DNA of 64,000 nt, taken from NCBI RefSeq assembly GCF_009908285.1, contig NZ_JAAARM010000001.1, positions 124,001-188,000 of the forward strand, written 5' to 3'. The notes below the pieces were generated by a model. It was not told where the DNA came from. It worked only from the letters and a program-made list of their open reading frames with translations, and ran no database searches. Both the position numbers and the translations under genes were made by a program. Below, in pieces: positions 32,540 to 39,718 of this stretch. Numbering within the stretch: position 1 is the stretch's first letter; every line of letters starts with the position of its first letter. This DNA comes from Pseudomonas sp. Fl4BN1. Its GTDB lineage: Bacteria > Pseudomonadota > Gammaproteobacteria > Pseudomonadales > Pseudomonadaceae.

Positions 32540-33406
32540 TTACGTCTTCAGGTGCAGCACTAACGCTCCAGCCAACACCAGCACCACTCCCGTCACCTGC
32601 AGCGGCGACAACCGCTCCTTGAAGAACACATAGCCCAGCACCGCGGCGATGCCGCCGGACAGGGTGCTGATCACCGTCACCACCGACACCGAGCCGCTCA
32701 TGGCGCCCCAGGAAAAGGCGAAGAAGGCGCCGAGGTTCATCAGGCTGGTGGAGGCCAGCAGGCCGCAGTTTTTCAACGGCGGAATTTTCAGTCCGTCCGC
32801 GATTTTCAGCACCATCAGCAGCATCACGCTGCTGCCCACCGCATACCCCAGCCAGAGCATGCCGATCGGCCCCAGTTGCGGCAGGGTGTAGCGGCCCTGC
32901 AGCCAGAAACTGGTGCCGTACAGGGTCGCCGACAACAGGGCGTAGAAGATCGAGCGGCCGGCGTCGGTACTGTGGGGCAGCTTGGGCCCGGGGTGGATGC
33001 CGGAGAAGATCACGCCGACCACGCATACGAGGATGCACAGCAGCTGGATCAGGTTGATCTGTTCGCCACTGGCCCAGGACAGCAAGGTGGTGACTACGCC
33101 GTAGGAGGTCACCAATGGCGCGACGATGGAGGCTTTGCCCAGGGCAAAAGCCTTGCCCAGGGCCAGGGCGCCAGAGACGATAAAGGCCGCGGCAACCACG
33201 CCCATCAGCCAGACCTCCAGCGGGGCGGTCATGGCCTTGAGGAGGAAGGCGGGGAAGACCGCCAGCAGCAGGCACATCAAGGTAAAGCCCAGGGCCTGGC
33301 TGAAGAACACCGCGCGTTTCACGCCCACGGCGCGGACGTTGAGGCCCACGAGAAAATCGGTGACGCCCCAGAGCAGGGCGGCGAGCAGACCCATCAGTAC
33401 GTCCAC
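32540..33406 (-). CDS. EamA/DMT-family transporter
   Basis: Inner-membrane permease of 288 residues with ten predicted helices in two EamA repeats. Start is GTG 33406, with AAGGA about 7 bases upstream. N-terminal helix MGLLAALLWGVTDFLVGLN and the repeat GVIFSGIHPG / VTGVVLVLAGALVL mark the halves. Family members export metabolites or amino acids; the substrate here is unknown. Next gene upstream on the same strand is the DUF1493 gene. Confidence 0.85.
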   Translation of the reverse strand: MDVLMGLLAALLWGVTDFLVGLNVRAVGVKRAVFFSQALGFTLMCLLLAVFPAFLLKAMTAPLEVWLMGVVAAAFIVSGALALGKAFALGKASIVAPLVTSYGVVTTLLSWASGEQINLIQLLCILVCVVGVIFSGIHPGPKLPHSTDAGRSIFYALLSATLYGTSFWLQGRYTLPQLGPIGMLWLGYAVGSSVMLLMVLKIADGLKIPPLKNCGLLASTSLMNLGAFFAFSWGAMSGSVSVVTVISTLSGGIAAVLGYVFFKERLSPLQVTGVVLVLAGALVLHLKT

Positions 33407-33434
33407 GGCATTTCCTTGTGTACTGCCGTGAACC

Positions 33435-33788
33435 TTAGAGGCCTTCCAGCTCCTGAGTGTCCCAGCGTTGCTCCTTGAGCGCCCGGTACAGCATGCCAAT
33501 GGTCAGCGGGAGCTTGTCTCCCCGGCCCTTGGCGCGGCGCTTGAGGGACACATCGTAGCCTTCGGGCTGGAAGTAGCGATAGCTGTCGAAGTCGACAAAG
33601 TCGATCACGAATTGCTCTTCCAGGGCCTGCAGCAAATGCCGGGCATCGGCGCCGTCGCAGCCCAGGTCGAGGTTGATCGCGGTGCTCAGGCGCAGGGTCT
33701 TGCGCTCGGGCAAGCCGATTTCCTCATGCAGCAATTGCATCAGTTGGCGCATGGTCGCATCGTCGGGAAAATCGGAGGCCAGGTGCAT
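33435..33788 (-). CDS. DUF1493-like small protein
   Basis: Product of 117 residues from ATG 33788. The pattern (helix, then INLDLGCDGADARHLLQALEEQFVIDF, then YRYFQPEGYD) resembles the acyl-carrier-like DUF1493 family, in which the Asp of LGCDG stands where a carrier protein has its DSL serine. So it is probably carrier-like in fold without the phosphopantetheine serine. Function unknown. A longer frame upstream to 33866 is Pro/Arg-rich and unlikely to be translated. Confidence 0.65.
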   Translation of the reverse strand: MHLASDFPDDATMRQLMQLLHEEIGLPERKTLRLSTAINLDLGCDGADARHLLQALEEQFVIDFVDFDSYRYFQPEGYDVSLKRRAKGRGDKLPLTIGMLYRALKEQRWDTQELEGL

Positions 33789-33940
33789 GTTCGAGGTTCG
33801 TTCGCTGATCGTGGAGGCTTTAGTGTACGGCGATTTAGCGGGCCCGGGCCGAGCATTGGCGGGCAAAACTGTGTATGGTTCGCCGCTGGCGGATGGGCTG
33901 GGACAGCGCTTCGGCCATCTTCATCTACAGGGATTTTGTT

Positions 33941-35113
33941 ATGGCAGTTTTGCGCCTGGTGGCGGGGTTGTGGCTGGGGCTGGTGGCGAGTGCAGCACAG
34001 GCCCAGTCGTTGTCGATCGTAGTACTGGACGCGGTGGTCAAGGGCGGCGTGCTCGCCGATGCCGAAGTGCTGGTGCAGCAAGGCACGCTCAAGAGTTCCG
34101 GGCGGACTGACGCCCAGGGCCGACTGAGCCTGGCGACGGACGTTGTCGAGGCTCCCACCAGCGAGCTGCTGATTCGCAAGCTTGGCTACGCCGACCTGCG
34201 GGTCAAGTGTCCGTGCCTGGGCTTGAACTATGCCTTGAGCCCGGTGTTGGCCAACCCTGACAGCCGGCGCGTGGTGCTGAGCTGGAGTGCGCCGGGGGAG
34301 GACCTCGATGCGTATCTGGCCTATCCCCACAAGCTGCTGTTTTTCGCCACCGGCAAGGGGCCGGGAACCCGCCTGGACGTTGAAAGCAGTGACAGCCATG
34401 GCCCGGAAACCGTCACCATCGACGAGCCATTGCCCGGTGACAACTACGTCTTTGCCGTGCATGACTTCACCAACGGCAACAACCCCGACTCCCTGCGCCT
34501 GGGCCGCAGTCAGGCACGGGTCGACGTCTATAGAGGCCCGACGCTGATGCGCAGCTATCAGGTGCCGCAGAATCGCCAGGGCAATCTGTGGGCGGTCTTT
34601 CGCCTGACCGCCGATGGCCGCTTGCAGGACATCGATCGGGTGCTGCAAAGCAATCTGGAGCCAGGCTCGGTGATGAATGACCTGGACGTCTTGCTCGATC
34701 CAGCCAAGTCGATCGACCAGGTGGTGGCCAAGGACAGCGGGCCGGTGGATGCCAAGAGCCTCAACCAGCAAGGCGAGGAACGCTACCGCAAGGGCGACTT
34801 CGGTGGTTCGACCATCTACTACCGGTACGCCATCGAGATGGACCCCAACTACGCCCAGGCCTACAGCAACCTGGCCTTGGCGTTGCGCAAGAACAGCCGG
34901 CCGGACGAGGCGATTGTCGCCGACCGTCAGGCCATTGCCCTGGCCAGTGGCCCGGCGGCGTCCACAGTGCGCGCCAGCGCCTATTACGACATGGGACGTA
35001 TCTACGAAGACGCCGGCTTGTTGCCCACGGCCCTGGAGCATTACCAGAAGGCCAGGGAGCAAAAGGCCAATGAGGTCTATGACAAGGCGATAGAGCGGCT
35101 ACAGACCCGCTGA
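33941..35113 (+). CDS. Periplasmic TPR protein with YfaP/DUF2135-like domain
   Basis: Product of 390 residues from ATG 33941 (AGGGA 7 bases upstream). A signal peptide ends at ASAAQA. The middle (about residues 105-215) has the WSAPGEDLDAYL ... VFAVHDFTNGN pattern of the YfaP/DUF2135 beta domain, and residues about 270-390 hold two to three tetratricopeptide repeats (GGSTIYYRYAIEMDPNYAQAYSNLALAL is one). Likely a secreted or periplasmic scaffold. It precedes a polysaccharide deacetylase by 67 bases on the same strand, hinting at an envelope polysaccharide role. Confidence 0.75.
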   Translation: MAVLRLVAGLWLGLVASAAQAQSLSIVVLDAVVKGGVLADAEVLVQQGTLKSSGRTDAQGRLSLATDVVEAPTSELLIRKLGYADLRVKCPCLGLNYALSPVLANPDSRRVVLSWSAPGEDLDAYLAYPHKLLFFATGKGPGTRLDVESSDSHGPETVTIDEPLPGDNYVFAVHDFTNGNNPDSLRLGRSQARVDVYRGPTLMRSYQVPQNRQGNLWAVFRLTADGRLQDIDRVLQSNLEPGSVMNDLDVLLDPAKSIDQVVAKDSGPVDAKSLNQQGEERYRKGDFGGSTIYYRYAIEMDPNYAQAYSNLALALRKNSRPDEAIVADRQAIALASGPAASTVRASAYYDMGRIYEDAGLLPTALEHYQKAREQKANEVYDKAIERLQTR

Positions 35114-35180
35114 TCACACAGGTAGAAGTTATCTCCACAACGCGCCAGCAGTGGCGCGTTGTGCATTTATGGAGGTTGAT

Positions 35181-36311
35181 ATGCGAATTCGTGTTTTCCC
35201 CTGGCTGCTGGCGCTGTGCCTGTCCGCGGGCGTGGCCCAGGCAGCCGGGCCGCTGGTCTTCGCCACCATCGACCGCAGTGGCTGGCCGAACCCTCTGACT
35301 AGCGCGGCGGATTTCGACACCGCCTCACGGGGGGAGATTCTGATGTTCGGCAAGGCCTTGCTGGCCAGTGAGGCATTGGACGAGAAGGCCTTGAAGCAGC
35401 GGCTTGGAGTCCGGCAACTGCACCTCAAGTCGCTCAACCAGGTACGTCAACGCTTCTGGGAACTGCTGCTGGGCAACTACCGACTGGCCAGCCAGGACTG
35501 CGACGGTGCACCGTTCTGCCTGCCGGTGCGCAACCTCGGGGAGCTGCGGCAACTGGTGGCCAGTTTCACCGGTGAGAGCAAATCCACCTACGGTGCTTGG
35601 GCTCAGGCCAGTGCTCAGTTCCATCAGCAATATCTGAACGAGCAACTGCGACTGGCAGCCCTGTTCCCAACGGTCAGCAGTGAAATTCAACGTTTTGACC
35701 CGGCCGAGAAACTGGGAGATGAGTTGGCGGACCGACAGTTTCTGCTGACCTTCGACGACGGTCCGAGCCTCCGTGGCGGGCACACGGATGAACTGGTCAA
35801 TGTGCTGCGGGGCCACGATCTGCATAGCCTGTTTTTTGTCCTGGGGGACTCGTTTCAGGTGCGCCTGAGTCAATCTTCGGCAGAGCAGATGCAGACGCTA
35901 TACGACGGCCAATGCGTGGGCGTACATGGCTGGGAACACAAATCCCATTCCTCGTGGAGCGAGTGGCAGAATTCGGTGATCCACAGCGCGAACCTGGCCA
36001 GCCGCACCCTGGCGGATGAATACTTGCCGCTGTTTCGTCCGCCTTATGGGCAGCGTCGCAGTGATAGCGCCGGGTTCTTCAAGGCCCAGGGGCAACAACT
36101 GATGCTGTGGAACATCGACTCCCAAGACTGGAGCAAGAAAATCAGCGCTGGGGCCGCTACCCAGCGGGTACAGACGCTGATGCTGCTCTGGCGGCGCGGC
36201 ATCATCCTGTTCCATGACACCCACGCCAAGGCGGCTCAGGCAGTGCCGGTGCTGGTCGAGAACAATCGGCACAATGGCGTGCACTGGCTGGACTGCCGAA
36301 GCCTGCGCTAG
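35181..36311 (+). CDS. Secreted polysaccharide deacetylase
   Basis: NodB-homology carbohydrate esterase (CE4) of 376 residues from ATG 35181, with GGAGG 5 bases upstream. Signal peptide to VAQA. Motif 1 LTFDDGPS near residue 189 supplies the catalytic base and metal Asp; motif 2 HGWEHKSHS near 243 the metal histidines; motif 3 FRPPYGQR near 284; final His in LFHDTH near 350. The N-terminal 180 residues are a separate helical region. Substrate (chitin-like, PNAG or peptidoglycan) unknown. Confidence 0.87.
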   Translation: MRIRVFPWLLALCLSAGVAQAAGPLVFATIDRSGWPNPLTSAADFDTASRGEILMFGKALLASEALDEKALKQRLGVRQLHLKSLNQVRQRFWELLLGNYRLASQDCDGAPFCLPVRNLGELRQLVASFTGESKSTYGAWAQASAQFHQQYLNEQLRLAALFPTVSSEIQRFDPAEKLGDELADRQFLLTFDDGPSLRGGHTDELVNVLRGHDLHSLFFVLGDSFQVRLSQSSAEQMQTLYDGQCVGVHGWEHKSHSSWSEWQNSVIHSANLASRTLADEYLPLFRPPYGQRRSDSAGFFKAQGQQLMLWNIDSQDWSKKISAGAATQRVQTLMLLWRRGIILFHDTHAKAAQAVPVLVENNRHNGVHWLDCRSLR

Positions 36312-36452
36312 GTTCTGCGGTGCTTCGCCGGCAAGCGGCGGAGCACCCTCACCGGTATCATCCAGTAGCCCTTTTCCCGCGACCTTTTCTCGACCCGCCG
36401 ACCCGTCACGCTAGTCTTGAATGACCGGTCAGCGGTCAAAGGAGTGACCCTT

Positions 36453-38429
36453 ATGCACAGCACCCTCGAACAGGTCTTCGGTTATCCACAGTTTCGCCCT
36501 GGCCAGGAGGCGGCGGTCAGCGCGGTGCTGGCCGGGCGCTCGGCGGCGGCGATCTTTCCCACCGGTTCCGGCAAGTCGCTGTGCTATCAGTTGCCGGCCG
36601 TGCTGTTGCCGCACCTGACCTTGGTGGTCTCGCCGTTGCTGGCATTGATGCAAGACCAATTGGCCTTCCTGCAGCGTCACGGCATCGCTGCTGCCAGCAT
36701 CGATTCGGCCCAGAGCCGGGATGACGCCAACGAGGTCATGACCCGGGCGCGCTCCGGGGAACTGAAGATCTTGATGATCTCCGTGGAGCGTTTGAAGAAC
36801 GAACGCTTTCGCAACTTTTTGCAGCAGGTACCCATCTCCCTGCTGGTGGTGGATGAGGCGCACTGCATTTCCGAGTGGGGTCACAACTTCCGGCCCGACT
36901 ACCTGAAATTGCCGGACTACCAGCGCCAGTTCAACATTCCCCAGGTCCTGTTGTTGACGGCCACGGCCACCCCCAAGGTGATCGCCGACATGCAGGGCAA
37001 GTTCGCCATTGCCGCCACCGATGTGGTGACTACCGGCTTCTACCGGCCCAACCTCAACCTGTTGGTGGAGCCGGTGCGCGGTGCCGACAAGCGCCGGCGC
37101 CTGGTGCAGTGGATGGGCGAGCGGGCCGGTCAGCCCAGCATCGTCTATGTGACCCTGCAGAAGACCGCCGAGCAGGTGGCCGAGCACCTGAGCCGGCAGG
37201 GCATCGCTGCCGAGGCGTATCACGCCGGCCTGCCCCATGAGCAGCGTGAGTCGATCCAGCGGCGTTTCATGGAGGGCCGGAGCAATTGCATCGTCGCCAC
37301 CATTGCCTTCGGCATGGGCATCGACAAGAGCGACATCCGTAATGTGGTGCACTTCGACCTGCCCAAGTCCATCGAGAACTACAGCCAGGAAATTGGCCGC
37401 GCCGGGCGTGACGGCCAGCCTTCGGACTGCCTGGTGCTGGCTAACCGCGACAGCCTCAACGTGCTGGAGAACTTCGTCTATGGTGACACCCCGGAGCTGA
37501 GCGGCATCCGCTGCGTGCTGGATGAACTGCAGGCATCGGTGGCGGAAGGGCAGTGGGAGTTCCTGCTCGGCCCACTGGCGGACCAGAGCAACATTCGCCA
37601 ACTGCCGCTCAAGACCTTGCTGGTGCAGTTGGAGCTGCGTGGCCTGATCGCTCCGCGTTACGCCTATTTCGCCGAGTACCGCTTTAAGTTCCTTCTGGAG
37701 CCGGAGGCCCTGCTGGCGCGTTTCGAAGGTGAGCGGCGAGACTTTGTCGAAGCCGTCATCCACACCTCCAGCCGTGCGCGGACCTGGGCCACGGTGAATT
37801 TCGACGCGCTCTACGAGCAGTACCAGGCGCCGCGCAACCGGGTGGTCAAGGCACTGGATTACTTCCAGGAAAAGGGCTGGGTGGAGTTGGAAAGCAAGCA
37901 GATGACCGAGGTCTACAGCCTGTTGCGCACGGACTTCGATGCGGCGGCCTTGAGTGCGGATCTGCACGCATACTTCACCCGGCATGAGGCTGGCGAAATT
38001 GCGCGGATCCACGCCATGCTCGACCTGTTCGCCACCGAGCAATGCCTGGGCTTTCGCCTGGCGCAGTACTTTGCCGATGAGCAGGCCCCTCGGCGCTGCG
38101 GGCACTGCTCGGTCTGTCATGGCCAAGTGGCGCGCTTGCCGGAGCCTCCGGTTTTGCCGGCGCTTGTGGATAAAAACTTCAATGGCCTGTGTGGCGACTT
38201 TATCCACAGGCACCAACAGCACACGGGAGATGTGCCCGGGGCGGAGCGGCTGACGCGCTTCCTCTGTGGCATCAGCGTGCCGCTGTTCACCAAACTCAAG
38301 GCGCGGAGCATTCCCGGTTTCGCTGCGCTGGAGGATTATCCTTACGCCGCTGTGCGGGAGTGGTGCGAGGGGTATCTGCTGGGCGATCAACCGATCGTCC
38401 CGCCTTCAATCGATGGGAGAGAGCCCTGA
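36453..38429 (+). CDS. RecQ-family ATP-dependent DNA helicase
   Basis: 3'-5' DNA helicase of 658 residues from ATG 36453 (AAAGGAG upstream). Walker A PTGSGKSLCYQL near residue 38, DEAH-type box VVDEAHCISEWGHNFRPDY near 132, motif VI QEIGRAGRDGQPS near 312. A zinc-binding-like Cys cluster RRCGHCSVC lies near 548-556, later than in standard RecQ, and the remaining C-terminus shows no obvious HRDC domain. So it may be a RecQ-like paralogue rather than canonical RecQ. It is coupled to a thioesterase gene by a TGATG overlap. Confidence 0.88.
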   Translation: MHSTLEQVFGYPQFRPGQEAAVSAVLAGRSAAAIFPTGSGKSLCYQLPAVLLPHLTLVVSPLLALMQDQLAFLQRHGIAAASIDSAQSRDDANEVMTRARSGELKILMISVERLKNERFRNFLQQVPISLLVVDEAHCISEWGHNFRPDYLKLPDYQRQFNIPQVLLLTATATPKVIADMQGKFAIAATDVVTTGFYRPNLNLLVEPVRGADKRRRLVQWMGERAGQPSIVYVTLQKTAEQVAEHLSRQGIAAEAYHAGLPHEQRESIQRRFMEGRSNCIVATIAFGMGIDKSDIRNVVHFDLPKSIENYSQEIGRAGRDGQPSDCLVLANRDSLNVLENFVYGDTPELSGIRCVLDELQASVAEGQWEFLLGPLADQSNIRQLPLKTLLVQLELRGLIAPRYAYFAEYRFKFLLEPEALLARFEGERRDFVEAVIHTSSRARTWATVNFDALYEQYQAPRNRVVKALDYFQEKGWVELESKQMTEVYSLLRTDFDAAALSADLHAYFTRHEAGEIARIHAMLDLFATEQCLGFRLAQYFADEQAPRRCGHCSVCHGQVARLPEPPVLPALVDKNFNGLCGDFIHRHQQHTGDVPGAERLTRFLCGISVPLFTKLKARSIPGFAALEDYPYAAVREWCEGYLLGDQPIVPPSIDGREP

Positions 38430-38863
38430 TGTCCGAGCCTATGCCGCAACGCGGTGACTATCGTCACTTCCAGCCAATCATTACCCGTTGGCACGACAAT
38501 GACCTCTACGGCCATGTGAACAACGTTACCTACTACAGCTTCTTCGACACGGCGGTGAACACCTACCTGATCGAGCAGGGCGGCCTGGATATCCATGATG
38601 GCGAGGTGGTGGGATTGGTGGTCAGCTCGGCCTGCGACTACTTCGCCTCCATCGCCTTTCCCGAGCGTATCGAAATCGGCTTGCGAGTCGGCAAGCTGGG
38701 TAATAGTTCGGTGCAATACGAACTGGCGGTGTTCAAGACGGGAGACGCGGATGCCTGTGCGGCGGGGCGTTTTGTCCACGTGTTCGTGGATCGTGCCTCG
38801 AACCAGCCGGTGCCGATTCCGCCCGCATTGCGGGCGGCCCTGGAAGACTTGCTGGTGGCATGA
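38429..38863 (+). CDS. 4-hydroxybenzoyl-CoA thioesterase-like (YbgC type) protein
   Basis: Hotdog acyl-CoA thioesterase of 144 residues. The start ATG shares one base with the helicase stop. Family signature TRWHDNDLYGHVNNVTYY near residues 17-34 carries the catalytic Asp. Substrate unknown. Coupling to a helicase gene has no evident functional logic. Confidence 0.85.
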   Translation: MSEPMPQRGDYRHFQPIITRWHDNDLYGHVNNVTYYSFFDTAVNTYLIEQGGLDIHDGEVVGLVVSSACDYFASIAFPERIEIGLRVGKLGNSSVQYELAVFKTGDADACAAGRFVHVFVDRASNQPVPIPPALRAALEDLLVA

Positions 38864-38923
38864 GTCAGACGGGTGGTGCGATCGGTGGGGCGGTCCCGCG
38901 CTTGTAGGAGACGCTGTACCGTC

Positions 38924-38943
38924 AAGGGCCTCGGAAGGCCCTT
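38924..38943. terminator. Hairpin between convergent genes
   Basis: AAGGGCCT-CGGA-AGGCCCTT is a perfect 8-bp stem with a tetraloop between the thioesterase and the glycine-zipper gene. No T run follows on the plus strand, so termination strength is uncertain. Confidence 0.45.
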
Positions 38944-38983
38944 CGAGCAGCGTGGCCCGGGATTGTCGCGACTACGGCGGTGA

Positions 38984-39457
38984 TCAGTCGCGATAGTGAC
39001 GATGCTTGCGATGCCCATAGGCATGGCCACGGCCACGGTGGTCGTCGCGGTAGTAGCGACGGTCATCACGGCCTCGGTAGTTGCGATCTTCACGGGCGCT
39101 TTCATTGCCCATGTAGTTGCCCAGCGCGCCGCCGGCGCCACCACCTGCCGCTGCGCCGATCAAACTGCCGGTGTTGCCGCCCATGCTGCGGCCCACGACG
39201 TTGCCGCCGGCTGCGCCCAGAGCGCCACCAATGGCCGCCTGGCCACGGCTGCGTTTGTCGGCACCCACCGCACTGCCGCCCGCGCCGCCCAAGGCTGCGC
39301 CGATGGCCGAGCCGGTATTGCCGCCGATCTGCTGGCCGACCACCGAGCCTAGAACCCCGCCCAATGCGCCGCCCACACCTGCTTCAGTAGTGCCGCCGGC
39401 AGTGGCAACGCCGCTGATCAGGCCAAGGGACAACAAGAGAATCGAGGAGAACTTCAT
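38984..39457 (-). CDS. Glycine-zipper envelope protein
   Basis: Product of 157 residues with a signal peptide (LLLSLGLISGVATA). Residues about 22-120 are a Gly/Ala-rich repeat of GxxxG heptads (GGALGGVLGSVVGQQIGG, GSAIGAALGG and similar), the pattern of glycine-zipper membrane-inserting proteins. The C-terminus is Arg/Asp/Tyr/His-rich (RDDRRYYRDDHRGRGHAYG). Such proteins are common in Pseudomonas envelopes; function unknown. Confidence 0.75.
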   Translation of the reverse strand: MKFSSILLLSLGLISGVATAGGTTEAGVGGALGGVLGSVVGQQIGGNTGSAIGAALGGAGGSAVGADKRSRGQAAIGGALGAAGGNVVGRSMGGNTGSLIGAAAGGGAGGALGNYMGNESAREDRNYRGRDDRRYYRDDHRGRGHAYGHRKHRHYRD

Positions 39458-39574
39458 AGGGGAGCCTCAAAGGGATGACGGCGCGATCCTGAGGCTGTAC
39501 CGCAATGCTTACAAACGAAATCCGACGAATAGCACGAGTTGTACACAATCTCGTAACCTATTGTTTTGATTGCG

Positions 39575-39645
39575 GAACTTAAGTGGTTTTTGCAGGTCTT
39601 TAGCTACTTCGGACAGGCCGCTTTTATCTAAAAGCGGCCTTTTTT
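39575..39645 (+). ncRNA. Candidate short transcript: ECF-like promoter plus strong terminator
   Basis: GAACTT (39575-39580) and TCTT (39597-39600) are 16 bases apart, resembling AlgU/sigma-22 promoters (GAACTT-N16/17-TCTGA). Directly after it, AGGCCGCTTTT-ATCT-AAAAGCGGCCT (39615-39640) plus six T is a perfect 11-bp intrinsic terminator on the plus strand. No plus-strand gene precedes it, so it either ends a small RNA of about 40 bases or more from an earlier start, or blocks antisense transcription. The terminator is solid; the RNA is inference. Confidence 0.4.
39615..39645 (+). terminator. Strong orphan plus-strand terminator
   Basis: Perfect 11-bp stem, four-base loop and a run of six T. 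Both flanking protein genes are on the minus strand. Confidence 0.9.
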
Positions 39646-39676
39646 GTGCCCGCGATTCAAGACCGCCCTGTCAAGC

Positions 39677-39700
39677 GTAGGAGCTGGCTTGCCAGCGAAG
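39677..39700. repeat. Single REP downstream of the fdhF-like gene
   Basis: GTAGGAGCTGGCTTGCCAGC followed by GAAG is the same REP type as at 26101, just after the stop of the molybdoenzyme gene on the minus strand. Confidence 0.8.
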
Positions 39701-39718
39701 AGGCCCTCAAGCCAGGGA

